DNA of 64,000 bases from Panopea generosa (GCA_029582155.1 CM055895.1:13352770-13416769); one strand, 5' to 3'. Positions 39,310 to 44,668 are shown, counted from the stretch's first letter. Translations and numbers: made by a program. Notes: a model not told the origin generated them from the letters alone.

Positions 39310-39700
39310 GGCATATTACATTTCCAATAGTTTTAGATAGCCATAAGATTTTTTGGATATCATATCGGTTGATCATTTTACAGAAATTACATTCTTTGGA
39401 GCTTTACTTTTCAAGACACTGACTGAAAACGTTTTAGAAAAATATATAATAAATAATATCTTAATATTGCATACCTTTTTTTACACCTTTTTCTTGGATT
39501 TTTCTTTTTCTTTTTGTCTTTTAAAAGTTTCTGTTTTTCTCCTAATTCATCTAGATGCGAGTATGGTCCTTTTTTCATACCGTACATTGCGGATGGGTCC
39601 TCTATTTGCAGTTCATATATCGATGTCCCCATCTTCTCTTCTATATCAAGTGCGTATTTGAATTCTTCCTCTGACATAGCTATATCGCCGTCAAAGGCAT
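238..39700 (-). CDS. BMP1/TLL: tolloid/BMP1-like astacin metalloprotease, 15 recognised exons, both ends missing
   Basis: This is a secreted zinc metalloprotease of the tolloid group. Family members cleave chordin/Sog-type BMP antagonists and procollagen outside the cell. Spliced exons read, in order, prodomain, furin-like site RIKR, astacin domain with [19 protein letters not shown] and Met-turn SIMHY, CUB1, CUB2, Ca-binding EGF1, CUB3, EGF2, CUB4 and the first half of CUB5. That is the canonical mTLD order. All fifteen exons have AG/GT borders and compatible phases, and about 954 codons are visible. The signal peptide is not certainly placed, and the end of CUB5 lies off the left edge. BMP1, TLL1 and TLL2 are vertebrate paralogues, so the symbol marks family only. 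Family and architecture are certain; substrate is inferred from the family. Confidence 0.96.
416..925. other. tolloid intron, CUB4 to CUB5
   Basis: A short AT-rich intron. I see no repeat, RNA gene or other coding segment in it. Confidence 0.8.
926..1765 (-). CDS. BMP1/TLL: tolloid exon: CUB4, interrupted by an assembly gap and two apparent base errors
   Basis: The whole of CUB4 sits in one exon, from TTTTTCAG|GA to ACAG|GTAGAT. The pieces read [10 protein letters not shown], then (shifted) [20 protein letters not shown] and [15 protein letters not shown], then (shifted again) [20 protein letters not shown] and RFCGAKIP. After the 500-N gap they read [20 protein letters not shown] and [10 protein letters not shown]. 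Two single-base deletions (near 1726-1742 and 1605-1613) break the frame. If both are repaired and the gap counted as zero length, the exon is 342 bases and its phases fit both neighbours. This looks like assembly error, not a broken gene. Confidence 0.9.
1018..1517. other. assembly gap of exactly 500 N
   Basis: The run has exactly 500 N, a placeholder length. Coding sequence on both sides joins in frame as ...AAA ATT CCA CA/C CCA GTG ACT..., giving CGAKIPHPVTSTG. This aligns residue for residue with BMP1 CGSKKPEPVLATG, so no coding sequence appears to be missing. Confidence 0.99.
1766..2549. other. tolloid intron, EGF2 to CUB4
   Basis: AT-rich intron sequence. No recognisable element was found. 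Confidence 0.75.
2550..2675 (-). CDS. BMP1/TLL: tolloid exon: calcium-binding EGF2
   Basis: The borders are ATATTGCAG|AT and GAAG|GTAATC, phase 1 at both ends. It reads [20 protein letters not shown], then [20 protein letters not shown] plus KE. BMP1 EGF2 is [20 protein letters not shown] and GSYECQC...HDNKHDC, so the match is near-complete, with six cysteines and the calcium consensus. Confidence 0.96.
2905..3195 (-). repeat. tRNA-derived SINE (Ala-like head)
   Basis: Read from the right on the minus strand, it begins with a head resembling tRNA-Ala(TGC), with AGCTGTAGTGGTAGAGCATC and CCGCCTTGCATGCGG. The body ('actgaagtatcatgccgcaa', 'gacaacgggccgacca') is shared with 26283-26595 and with a headless copy near 58970-59120. 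Confidence 0.7.
3419..3708 (+). repeat. tRNA-derived SINE family A with (CAAT)n tail
   Basis: The head GCCCGATTAGCTCAGTCGG carries an A box, and GAGTTCGTATCCCC is a mutated B box. The body 'gattcaagtgggaaagttat' is followed by a tail 'caatcaatcaatcaatca'. Further copies lie at 27103, 36250, 56920 (reverse) and 58228 (reverse). Confidence 0.88.
3795..3965 (+). repeat. SINE-like element, B box GGTTCGATGCCC
   Basis: It has an A-box-like segment and GCCGGTTCGATGCCC (B-box-like), followed by an AT-rich tail. A similar head occurs at 61135-61235. Confidence 0.45.
4628..5090 (+). repeat. interspersed repeat, inverted partner at 54.7-55.1 kb
   Basis: It matches 54667-55131 over its whole length in reverse orientation. 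Shared strings include 'cggaagcacttcc', 'taggggccatgtgtcatata' and 'aggtgtaatcccaccattg' (the last two with small differences). The open frames within it are not conserved between copies, so it is non-coding. Confidence 0.8.
5091..6255. other. tolloid intron, EGF2 to CUB3b, right part
   Basis: Very AT-rich. A plus-strand open frame of about 126 codons here has low-complexity composition and no recognisable domain. Nothing else was found. Confidence 0.7.
6256..6439 (-). CDS. BMP1/TLL: tolloid exon: CUB3, second half
   Basis: The borders are CCTTTTAG|CAA and ACAG|GTACAG, phase 0 in and phase 1 out. It encodes [40 protein letters not shown] and [19 protein letters not shown]. It fits CUB3 (KYDFVEVRSG ... 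FKSDNTVSKKGFKAHFF) but is more diverged. SARITSG replaces the usual xxEVRDG, so one calcium ligand may be lost. It joins in phase to EGF2. Confidence 0.9.
6766..6848. repeat. 83-bp inverted-repeat hairpin element
   Basis: The ends CATTCGGAACTCC and its near-complement AGGTGTTCCGAATG form a ~14-bp inverted repeat. A second stem (GGCAC/GTGCC) lies inside. The inner GGAGAGTTAAGCG recalls the conserved GAAGTTAAGC of 5S rRNA, but the rest of 5S is absent. Confidence 0.55.
6931..6990 (-). CDS. possible 20-codon cassette exon inside CUB3
   Basis: A 60-base open segment lies between TTTTTAG and GAG|GTACAG in the phase-0 intron that splits CUB3. Its ends are phase 0/0, so it could be included without changing frame. 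It would encode [20 protein letters not shown]. The part [12 protein letters not shown] followed by QNCEYD resembles the strand that precedes the ECxYD motif in other CUBs. The pyrimidine tract is weak. In another frame the segment meets a stop, so this may be coincidence. Confidence 0.25.
7590..7681. repeat. GA microsatellite with G run
   Basis: Nearly pure (GA)n of about 80 bases with a few 'gaca' interruptions, ending in a G run. It produces an RERERE frame that is not a gene. Confidence 0.97.
7682..9414. other. tolloid intron, unassigned sequence
   Basis: AT-rich. Two related stretches ('caaggtcatccaaaacaaaagc' type at 8380 and 'aaggtcaaggtcaaccata' near 8830) suggest a decayed interspersed repeat. 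No gene was seen. Confidence 0.55.
9415..10567. repeat. 90-bp minisatellite, ~13 units
   Basis: The unit runs from 'ctgttagagtcgtgtcatta' through 'cgcaattcagcaggccagac' to 'gtatataaatgggacatctt'. The period is 90 bases, shown by 'ttaacatttg' at 9781 and 9871 and its one-base variant at 9961. Because 90 divides by three, frames on both strands stay open (up to 339 codons) without being genes. Diverged single units flank it to about 11.06 kb. Confidence 0.97.
11600..11815 (+). repeat. SINE-like element, B box GTGGGTTCGATTC
   Basis: The head contains GGTCGTGGGTTCGATTCTTC. The 3' part ('atgcttagtacttgttcta', 'cacaatcgaagttaaataa') is shared with the copy at 47640-47770. Confidence 0.6.
11877..12037 (-). 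CDS. BMP1/TLL: tolloid exon: CUB3, first half
   Basis: The borders are TCTATAG|AT and AATAAT|GTATGT, ending in phase 0. It encodes [40 protein letters not shown] and [21 protein letters not shown]...PEQYRI matches YPPNKNCIWQ...PTQYRI of BMP1 CUB3. The next clear exon is 5.4 kb away at 6.4 kb. Confidence 0.94.
12300..12900. repeat. mobile-element relic enclosing a 28-bp array
   Basis: The left flank ('tattttatgtattttctcaa' onward) is homologous to 28275-28385. At 12428-12656 lies a ~28-bp tandem repeat, 'tgccaatattatacctattg' plus 'tctgttaa', about 8 units. The right end ('gagaaagtactgatattgga', 'gacagacaacagacgaaaga') is of the type seen at 62340-62400. The two related copies carry different arrays. 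Confidence 0.7.
13178..13300 (-). CDS. BMP1/TLL: tolloid exon: calcium-binding EGF1
   Basis: This single-exon EGF module has phase 1 at both ends, between TGTCTGTAG and GAAG|GTATGT. It reads [20 protein letters not shown], then [20 protein letters not shown]. Six cysteines and the DE-C and NTLGSFKC calcium/hydroxylation consensus are present. Its place between CUB2 and CUB3 is diagnostic of tolloids. Confidence 0.96.
13301..14012. other. tolloid intron, CUB2 to EGF1
   Basis: AT-rich intron. No repeat or other feature was recognised. Confidence 0.7.
14013..14208 (-). CDS. BMP1/TLL: tolloid exon: CUB2, second half
   Basis: The borders are CCTTTAAG|ATT and AAAG|GTACTT. It encodes [20 protein letters not shown], then [20 protein letters not shown] and [19 protein letters not shown]. 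It keeps all CUB calcium ligands (YDYLEIRDG and [10 protein letters not shown]) and closely matches BMP1 CUB2. The 2a/2b intron is phase 0. Confidence 0.96.
14457..14672. mobile_element. piggyBac-like MITE, TTAA target duplication
   Basis: It begins TTAACCCTTTACTTC and ends GGAGTAAAGGGTTAA, so TTAA flanks a short inverted repeat starting CCC, as in piggyBac elements. It contains an inner inverted repeat (GTGCAGGAAGTGTTCAGATT against its complement). Copies lie at 41773 and 53813, with a fragment at 15860. There is no coding capacity. Confidence 0.75.
15300..15445 (-). CDS. BMP1/TLL: tolloid exon: CUB2, first half
   Basis: The borders are TTAAACAG|CA and GAG|GTAAAC, ending in phase 0. It encodes [20 protein letters not shown], then [20 protein letters not shown] and KFQSFE. 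The [16 protein letters not shown] core is nearly identical to [16 protein letters not shown] of BMP1 CUB2. Confidence 0.96.
15860..15945. mobile_element. fragment of the TTAA MITE
   Basis: 'tcgttacgagcaatctggac' and 'tctgcactgttttcaaaggt' match the central palindrome and right arm of the 14457 and 41773 elements. The ends are missing. Confidence 0.6.
16035..16172. repeat. 42-bp tandem repeat, ~3 units
   Basis: The unit 'tcaaataatcattccacgac' + 'tgccactgtcttcatgcctggg' is repeated three times, nearly identical. Confidence 0.95.
16679..16789 (-). CDS. BMP1/TLL: tolloid exon: CUB1, C-terminal third
   Basis: The borders are ATTCCAG|GT and GAAG|GTAAAT, with phase 1 at both ends. It encodes [20 protein letters not shown], then [16 protein letters not shown]. 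This matches [20 protein letters not shown] of BMP1 CUB1. The exon joins cleanly to the ICGG that opens CUB2. Confidence 0.93.
16974..17278. mobile_element. 305-bp inverted-repeat MITE
   Basis: The left arm CGTCGGATACCCATTGG ... CACCCGTGGGAAATTACACT matches the complement of the right arm (AGTGTAATATTCCACGGGTG ... GTATCCGACG). Imperfect arms of about 70 bp enclose ~160 bp of non-coding sequence. No certain target duplication was seen. Confidence 0.7.
17818..18045 (-). CDS. BMP1/TLL: tolloid exon: CUB1, first two thirds
   Basis: The borders are CTTGCAG|TA and ATTG|GTACAC. It opens [14 protein letters not shown], matching CGETLQDSTGNFSS of BMP1. It continues [20 protein letters not shown] and [10 protein letters not shown]. 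The central acidic motif (DYLEVRDG) fits a calcium-binding CUB. The usual SPNYP turn is replaced by [10 protein letters not shown]. Confidence 0.93.
18230..18387. repeat. molluscan-type interspersed repeat, left part
   Basis: 'ttatggtgaacatt', 'agatatggagcggacaca' and 'gtaacctttgggctatggac' recur at 20405-20760. The 18388-20404 element appears to have inserted into this repeat. Confidence 0.55.
18388..20404. mobile_element. MITE-like element carrying a 74-bp array
   Basis: The ends are inverted: GGCCCGTATTCACTAAACCT at the left, and GTTTAGTGAACCCGGCC (complement GGCCGGGTTCACTAAAC) at the right, with similarity extending ~45 bp inward. Nearly all the interior is a tandem array. The terminal motif resembles the elements at 34526 and 44669. 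Confidence 0.65.
18462..20318. repeat. 74-bp minisatellite, ~25 units
   Basis: The unit is 'tttacattaatagttttgta', 'tgttatcctttgccgacgag', 'taaggtgtgttttgacttca' and 'actctgtgtggtca', 74 bases. Variants (gatgag/gacgag, agttttgtatg/aatcttatatg) recur in order, with a five-unit block (T,T,C,C,C) repeated at the left end. That implies a ~370-bp higher-order unit. Confidence 0.97.
20405..20760. repeat. molluscan-type interspersed repeat, right part
   Basis: Two to three diverged units contain 'tgattatggtgaacat', 'tggagcggacacgaaat' and 'gacctttgagctaaggacaa', then 'gcgcgcgaca'. This repeat style is familiar from mollusc genomes. Confidence 0.55.
20995..21228 (-). CDS. BMP1/TLL: tolloid exon: astacin C-terminal half with Met-turn
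   Basis: The borders are TATCAG|GT and CCAT|GTAAGT, with phase 1 at the end. It starts [20 protein letters not shown], then [20 protein letters not shown], and ends [20 protein letters not shown] plus CP. SIMHY supplies the Met-turn and the zinc-coordinating Tyr of astacins. [12 protein letters not shown] closes the catalytic domain just as in BMP1. Confidence 0.97.
21480..22015 (-). pseudogene. mariner-type transposase relic
   Basis: On the minus strand, pieces of a mariner/Tc1 transposase can be read. They include a helix-turn-helix part ([18 protein letters not shown]), a linker ([13 protein letters not shown]), then [19 protein letters not shown] and the first catalytic-Asp motif [14 protein letters not shown]. 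After a stop come [20 protein letters not shown] and KKDLYASF. Several stops and frame breaks make it dead. A ~97-codon plus-strand frame at 21730-22023 is only its antisense. Confidence 0.75.
22621..22799 (-). CDS. BMP1/TLL: tolloid exon: astacin zinc-binding active site
   Basis: The borders are ATTACAG|A and CCAG|GTAATA. It encodes [20 protein letters not shown], then the catalytic signature [19 protein letters not shown] (HExxHxxGFxHE). That signature supplies three zinc-binding histidines and the catalytic glutamate. All catalytic residues are present, so an active enzyme is expected. A 2.5-kb minisatellite lies in the intron just upstream in transcription. Confidence 0.97.
23030..25512. 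repeat. 72-bp minisatellite, ~34 units
   Basis: The unit is 'gtaagtgttccactatatca', 'tatatacgtcttgccctgta', 'agtgttggactatactgcaa' and 'atgccgtgcact', 72 bases. It is itself two diverged ~36-bp halves, each starting 'ctgtaagtgtt'. It fills half of the intron between two astacin exons. Open frames across it are artefacts. Confidence 0.97.
25513..26282. other. tolloid intron, unassigned
   Basis: AT-rich sequence with no recognisable element. Confidence 0.65.
26283..26595 (-). repeat. tRNA-derived SINE, second copy
   Basis: Read on the minus strand, the head is TAGGTGGCCGAGAGCGTCCG, then GGTCGTGGATTCGATCACCG (B box). The body ('ggagtatcatgccgcagaca', 'tgacaccgggccgacta') is shared with 2905-3195. 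Confidence 0.7.
27103..27392 (+). repeat. SINE family A, best-preserved copy
   Basis: The head GCCGGGCGCGGTTAGCTCAG ends in GAGTTCGAATCCCC and CGCCCGGC, so the 7-bp acceptor-like stem GCCGGGC/GCCCGGC is intact. The D and T stems are not. A (CAAT)n tail follows at 27376. Confidence 0.9.
27617..27737 (-). CDS. BMP1/TLL: tolloid exon: astacin domain, N-terminal part
   Basis: The borders are TTCCAG|GT and GG|GTAAGC. It begins by completing the split Gly codon and ends in phase 2. The peptide includes [20 protein letters not shown] and IVFTERPCG, matching BMP1 [20 protein letters not shown] and IVFTYRPCG. It holds the conserved Cys of CVTF and the first Cys of the tolloid-specific CGCC loop. Confidence 0.95.
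27787..27979. mobile_element. 193-bp inverted-repeat MITE
   Basis: Left CATGGTGGCGAACCCACGTG ... TATGCTATGGTGCGGTGCA pairs with right TGCACCACTCCATAGCATAA ... CGCCACCGTG. The arms are ~45 bp. One arm of a second copy starts at 39806 (cacggtggcgaaccaatgtg). Confidence 0.7.
28275..28800. repeat. element flank plus ~20-bp array
   Basis: The flank 28275-28362 is homologous to 12320-12425. From 28363 the motif 'gatcatttaggctatgtaaa' recurs about 20 times with truncated units ('ggatcatttaggc'). A block of several units is duplicated (28405-28510 resembles 28700-28797). Confidence 0.85.
29071..29521. repeat. 39-bp minisatellite, left segment
   Basis: About 11 units of 'catgcactcctggtgtatat' + 'cagtcacagacggtgtaac', period 39. 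It is mostly the 'ggtgtaac' variant. It is continuous with 29770-31912 but split by an inserted element. Confidence 0.96.
29527..29764. mobile_element. 238-bp MITE inserted in the 39-bp array with 5-bp target duplication
   Basis: The terminal inverted repeats start GCCCAGTTGTTCAAAG and run ~43 bp with about one mismatch (GGTTAGCTTAACCTTGGGTT shared). CCTGG at 29522-29526 and again at 29765-29769 is the target duplication. Removing the element restores the unit 'cactcctggtgtatat'. There is no coding capacity. Confidence 0.9.
29770..31912. repeat. 39-bp minisatellite, right segment, ~55 units
   Basis: Same unit as the left segment. Variants are regionally sorted: 'acggtgtaac' at the left, 'ttattcacagaagatatagc' around 30430-30690, and 'acgatatagc' at the right. 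The period is 13 codons, so several frames on both strands run open for up to ~394 codons. These are not genes. Confidence 0.97.
31913..33588. other. tolloid intron, unassigned
   Basis: AT-rich with homopolymer runs. I recognise no repeat family or gene. Confidence 0.65.
33589..33896 (-). CDS. BMP1/TLL: tolloid exon: charged prodomain, furin site, start of mature protease
   Basis: The acceptor TTTTAACAG restores the phase left by the previous exon, and the donor is ACAG|GTAATA. The first ~75 residues are almost all Lys, Arg and Glu (for example [20 protein letters not shown]). They end in RRIKR, a proprotein-convertase site. The mature enzyme then starts [19 protein letters not shown], very close to AATSRPERVWPDGVIPF of BMP1. 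The Asn-Phe-Thr glycosylation site at the exon end is also conserved. The extreme charge of the prodomain is unusual for tolloids. Confidence 0.95.
34526..34760. mobile_element. 235-bp MITE, GTATTCACCAACC type
   Basis: Left GGGGCTGTATTCACCAACCA, with the right end matching its complement (CTAAGAATATTCTCAATATT ... GAGCCC). Its sister copy at 44669-44909 shares the inner 'gaatgaattttgaa' and 'ggttgaaatttggattttc'. Confidence 0.75.
34761..36249. other. prodomain intron, mostly unassigned
   Basis: AT-rich. A 22-bp direct duplication ('gacgccgaaaaccgttaata', 35209-35245) and a diverged duplication of 'aacttgttctaatg' (35398, 35468) are the only structures seen. Confidence 0.6.
36250..36547 (+). 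repeat. SINE family A copy, deleted head
   Basis: It begins 'gcctggctccattagctcag' and goes directly to 'tctcactatcagtccagg', so part of the D-arm region is missing. The body and the 'caatcaagcaatcaatcaat' tail are intact. Confidence 0.85.
37434..37650 (+). repeat. SINE family B (Leu/Ser-like tRNA head)
   Basis: The head is TCCTGCGTGGCCGAGAAGTC and GTCGTAGGTTTGAACCCCGC. The body 'atgtgagaaagt' and 'actcagattcattctgaggt' are shared with 48519-48725. Confidence 0.8.
37868..38032. promoter_or_regulatory. GC-rich segment with promoter-like motifs
   Basis: It contains GGCGGGGCG (GC-box-like), an inverted CCAAT box (ATTGG), GGTTGCTAC (X-box-like) and GCCGCCATTTTCC (YY1-like) within 160 bp of otherwise AT-rich intron. 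No exon with a matching start was found. It could be chance or a repeat. Confidence 0.2.
38033..39250. other. prodomain intron, unassigned
   Basis: AT-rich. One minus-strand frame near 38210 ([19 protein letters not shown]) looks protein-like, but its borders do not fit the surrounding phase-2 intron. No element was recognised. Confidence 0.55.
39251..39306. repeat. CT microsatellite
   Basis: Pure (CT)n of about 50 bases, 170 bases downstream of the donor of the first recognised exon. Confidence 0.97.
39475..39700 (-). CDS. BMP1/TLL: tolloid exon: prodomain, first recognised part
   Basis: The acceptor is tttattcccag and the donor AAAG|GTATGC. The exon needs one base from an upstream exon (probably G, giving Asp) and ends in phase 2. 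It encodes [13 protein letters not shown], which matches the AFxGDIALDEEDL of BMP1 prodomains. FxGD is the astacin 'aspartate switch', whose Asp blocks the catalytic zinc in the zymogen. The exon then continues through an acidic stretch and ends in a lysine run ([15 protein letters not shown]). An alternative donor nearby, AAAAAG|GTGTAA, is in the same phase. The prodomain outside FxGD is poorly conserved across the family. Confidence 0.85.
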
Positions 39701-40117
39701 CTGGGAATAAAAGAAAGAATGCATATGAATCGGTATATGTTAATTGATTCCATGTAGTTACTATGGTTTTTTGGCCCACGCATATGCATTTTTATCCCTC
39801 TCATATGCACGGTGGCGAACCAATGTGACTTATGCTGTCGAGTGGTGAAAAAAAATCGGAGGAAAATTGCCCGCTTTAAATAGCAAACAATTTTGCAGAT
39901 AACTTTCTTAATATTTCATGAAAATCCACGAAACAAAGACGAACGCCATCTCTGTATAAAGATGAAACACCGGTGATATCAAGTGGGCATGAAAAAAACA
40001 AGAGATTTTTGCAAAAAGTGCTACGGCGTTGTTGTTTTTTTCGGTAATTTGCACCCGTCAATACCATAACTGTCTCAAAGGAGCAAATAAAACAACAATC
40101 ATTTTTTTTGTTAATTT

Positions 40118-40310
40118 ATATAGTAATATTGTTATTTTATATAGTAATATTGTTATTTTATACAGTAATATTGTTATTAGTAATATTTTTATTTTATATA
40201 GTAATATTGTTGTTAGTAATATTGTTATTTTATATAGTCATATTGTTATGATATATAGTAAAATTGTTGTTTTATATAGTAAAATTGTTATTATATATAG
40301 TAATACGTTG
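40118..40310. repeat. ~20-bp AT-rich tandem repeat
   Basis: The unit 'ttatatagtaatattgtta' is repeated about nine times with partial units. Confidence 0.9.
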
Positions 40311-40515
40311 TTGTATACGTCGGTTCACATTGTTTATTGTTCCCATTTTTAACGAACTGCCTTCTGTATCATCGAAAACCGCGACGGTGTCAATAATGCA
40401 AGTACATATATTAAGGTTGATGTGAAAAAGAATATACAGACAATGGTTAAACTTTTGTTAACACTTTATTTTACTTATGTCTTATTTCATTAATCAAAGG
40501 TGTACAAAGGATTTC

Positions 40516-40968
40516 GGACACAATGTCAATAATTGAATTGAAACAAAATCAGATCACTAACATAACGGTGCGGTCGTTTTCCAGAACGCTTCTTCTAAAG
40601 ATGCCTCTGTCCATTTCTTAGATGTATTTCATTCTTGCCACATCAAAAAAAAAAACGCAAGTCATATTATCACGTCCAAACATACGGTCGTTCTTTGTTT
40701 CCATCCGATTATTGATACGGTGTACGAATCCGCTGTGAATCTTTACTTTATGAACATTTCGATGTCAGAAGGTTGTAACTTGTAAGAAATACAACTACGG
40801 CCAAACATTTGTTGGTTCTTTGTTTCCATTCGATTATTGACAACGTCTACGAATGCTACTGATAACCTAGTCTTCATGAAAGTTTAGATATAAAAAACCG
40901 TAAGAAATACTACCGCGTCCAAACCTACGTTTGTTCTTTATTGTGATTAAATTATTGACATTGTGTCC
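40516..40968. mobile_element. MITE with internal ~125-bp repeats
   Basis: The ends are inverted: GGACACAATGTCAATAATTG at the left, and 'attattgacattgtgtcc' at the right. Inside, about three ~125-bp units each contain 'tttgtttccatccgattatt' plus 'gatacggtgtacg', a diverged copy of the right end. A shorter relative without the repeats lies at 51133-51368. Confidence 0.6.
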
Positions 40969-41772
40969 GCGTTCCATTGGGAACATAAATCGGCATCCGA
41001 GTTATATATTAGTTTCGTATGAAAGGATAATCATGTGATTCTAATTGCGTGTGATTCATACGAATCGCTTTTCATATGATTCTCAAATGAAGATATTTCT
41101 ATACAACTTTCATATGTTACTCAAATGTCTGTGTATAAGTATAAGACCAGTCTTAAATGAGAAATGCATTTGGTAATGTCTTAAAAATGAGCGCAACCGG
41201 CAAGCGCATGTGCAGTTATTCTCATAAAAAACTATGTTCGGAATGTTTAGGAGACCAATGTTAATATTACACAACATTTCCATCATGTCCCGTCATAAAG
41301 TATTTGCAATAATTTAATTAGTCTTAGCATTCTATCTCTACGGTTAAATGAAGCATTGCATCGGTACATCAGAACTAGGTTATGTGCACAGCATTTCGAG
41401 AACGTCATTGGCAGCTTTGAAGTGTATTTCCTTTAATCAAGACGCACATCATAGCTCACCTAAAAGATGATAAAGGGCAAAAAATTGAATGTTGTGAAAA
41501 ATGCATGTACAAGGGATGATCAAACAAGAAGCCAAAATGCACCTAAGTCGCTGAGTCGCTGATTTTAACTGTCATTTCTTTTCAAATTTTGAGAACTATC
41601 TCAACGTTGTAGTCCTGTTTAAAATCCATAGCCCCTTACTGTGCCCAAATAAACACTAGTTCTTTTATTCCCCTGCTGGCTTCTTACGGATATAAAATTC
41701 CCCTTTTAGGACCCAATCTCAACCAATTTGACCAGACAATACTTCAGATTTCAAGATACTTAAAATGATTCC

Positions 41773-42310
41773 TTAACCATTTACTCCATAGATACGCGTT
41801 TTCCCGCACCAATCATAGAAGGCCTTTGAAAACAGTGCAGGAAGAGTTTAGATTGCTCGTAACGAGCAATCTGAACACTTCCTGCACTGTTTTCCACTCT
41901 GTCAGTTTATATAAAAATAATTCACCTAATAATTCAAAAGCCTTCTATATAAGGTGTCAAAAGGCGTCCATATTAGAGGTGTCCAAAGGCGTCTATATTA
42001 GAGGTGTCAAAGGCGTCTATATTAGAGGTGTCCAAAGGCTTCTATATTAGAGTTGTCCAAAGGCGTCTATATTAGAGGTGTCAAAAGGCGTCCATATTAG
42101 AGGTATCCAAAGGCGTCTATATTAGAGGTGTCAACAGGCGTCTATATTAGAGGTGTCAAAAGGCGTCTATATTAGGGGTGTCAAAAGGCGTCCATATTAG
42201 AGGTGTCCAAAGGCGTCCATATTAGAGGTGTCCAAAGGCGTCTATATTAGGTGTCCAAAGGCGTCTATATTAGAGGTGTCAAAATGAGTCTATATGAAGT
42301 AAAGGGTTAA
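41773..42310. mobile_element. piggyBac-like MITE expanded by a 25-bp array
   Basis: TTAACCATTTACTCC at the left and AGTAAAGGGTTAA at the right match the 14457 and 53813 elements. The central palindrome (GATTGCTCG/CGAGCAATC) is intact. At 41957-42295 the unit 'aaaggcgtctatattagagg' + 'tgtcc' is repeated ~13 times. In the other copies that sequence occurs once near the end. Confidence 0.8.
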
Positions 42311-42830
42311 ATAGACGTGAAAAGTTAAGTTATTGTTTTCCCATAGTATTCCTACGTTAAAATACAATTCTCTTTAATGAGCCACAAAAGAATCATAGCG
42401 GCTTTATTTGAAAAGGTTGAAACTCCTACTTCTCAATGGGATCATTTATAACAAAACAGAATGATTTTAATCACATGTTATCGAAAAGAAGATGTTTGAA
42501 GAAATCCCCTTACTGGGTCCCAATGGATCCTTACCCCTTTATTTGAACAAACTTGAAACCCCTACTCAAAGGAATCATTTATGCCAAATATAAACCATTT
42601 GGCTGGTTGGTTCTTGAATAAAACTTGACCCTATGGTCATGGCTTGAATAAACCTGAGATAAACTCATTAAGTGATGCTTCGTGCAAAATATTAAAGCTC
42701 CAGGCTTTCTAGTTTCGGAGATTTTTAAACTTTTGAGTGAAAAAAAAATGACTCTGGGGCGGGTCAAATTTAACCCCAGGGTCTTGATTTGCATATACGT
42801 ATACTAGTTCATCTCCGTGATACCTAATAA
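42311..42830. repeat. molluscan-type interspersed relic
   Basis: 'caaaggaatcatttatgcca', 'tggttcttgaataaaacttg' and 'tgatgcttcgtgcaaaatat' belong to the same repeat style as 61255-62410. Confidence 0.5.
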
Positions 42831-43469
42831 AATAAGTACGGTCGTTTTCGATATTTCATTTTACAAACGCAGAGCACGGTCTAAATGGCACCATTTTTAC
42901 CTAAGGCCAATCCTATTAAATTCATTAAATCTGAAAAAAATGTATTTATCGTTACATAAAGTATTAATGTTGTAACAATTTTTTTATTTTTTTTTACATT
43001 TTAAGCGTAATATAACCCCACAGATAAGTGCTTCCTAAATATTCAATATGTACCGCAGTGCAATATTTCGGCAATTAACAATTTATTCGCTGTCATGTCC
43101 AGTAGACTGGAGACATTGACAGTTCATGTTGACGTTATTGTACCTTGTTTCCCTATAGTGTTTGTAAACGAAACAAGATACCCCGTCTTTATAATTATTC
43201 GCCATGCGAATGTGATGACCATTCTGACCAGACATGTGATCGTCTATTCAATCAAATTGCTCACTTAGGCGAAATGTTATCATTCAGATTCCGCGATGCG
43301 CGAAATGAAGCGCACACGTCAGGGCGACGCCGATTTCTATACGGGCATCCGATGTATATCAAAATAGGCGCAACTATCCCTATTTCAGCTAGCACATGAT
43401 GACCGTTTCGGCTGAAATCATTAAAGAAAATAATATTAAATACGTATTGCAAATAAAATTGCATTTTTT

Positions 43470-44660
43470 TTTATATTTCAAGGGCCAACTCTGACGTCAA
43501 TATATTCCGATTTTGTTTTATTGAACAAAATGTGCCCGAGGTCTTACTGTGATAGTGGCCACTCAATAAAGACTTCTGGAGCTAGAATGCACACACAATA
43601 AAATAAAGCAAATTTAGATTATTCCAGGGCTATGATATTCAAACATGGTATATCCAATTTGGATACTTATAGAACATTTTCGGATGTCAATTCTCTGCAA
43701 TTTAAGATCGCACACACGGTCAAGTAATGTAACGGATTGAATGCGCTTAAACGCTGTTTTGGAGACGATAGTGTGTTCGCTATATTTGTTTTTGTTTGCT
43801 TTGATACACGTGCAGGGAACATTAACGTTCGCAATATCTAGAATTTACATAATTATACGTCAGTATGAGACATTATGACATCACACCATGTATTTATCAA
43901 TTATAAAGGATCTGCGTTTTCCAAATTAAATTTGTTTCGTAAATAAACATCTAAATCATATTTAGGAAAAGTAAACAATGTAAAGGTCAATATATATGAT
44001 GTTTATTTTGTTTATTTGTAATACTTTGATAACGGTGCCAATAACTATGTTTTGATAATTCGCAACGCGGAAGTATCGTCAAGAGAACAGTAATATACCA
44101 ATATCTACGTGCTTAGACATTTGAGTGGTCACTTCAGATAGATATTATAGATATGTAGTGAATGTTTGGTGAATATTATATGAAAACCGCAGGTGCTAAA
44201 ATGCACATAACGCAATTCTTTACAATTAATGGGTCATAACAAAATTTATCTCATATGGTCAGCTCTAAACATTGTCTAAGAAATTCTGGTTATATTACTG
44301 CTATATAACATATTGGTTTACTATTCAAGGGCCATAACTCCGACAAATATTATCTTGTTTGACTAGCCTGAGATATTTCTCCTTTTATATAACTACTGTG
44401 TAAACTGGTGAAAAATAAATAAAAACTGCGAATAAAAGAGCACACACACTACCAAAGTAACATCGTTTTAACGATTCAAGGGCCATGACTTGGAAATAAT
44501 CAATCCGATTAGGTCAGAGATGCCATAGTACATAGCACATGTGTAAGTTTGATGAGAATCGAATATAACTTGTGACTGCTATAGAACACAACATCAAATG
44601 TCGCAAGTTTTGATGATTCATGGGTAACGTCTCCAGCATTAATATTTGAATTAGCGAGTG
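43470..44660. repeat. degenerate repeats with 'ttcaagggccataact' motif
   Basis: The motif 'attcaagggccat' recurs near 43480, 44326 and 44474, with decayed forms near 44225 and 44615. Conserved words lie between ('acgattcaagggcc', 'tgcgaataaaagagcaca'). This looks like several decayed units of an interspersed repeat. Confidence 0.5.
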
Positions 44661-44668
44661 ATACAACT

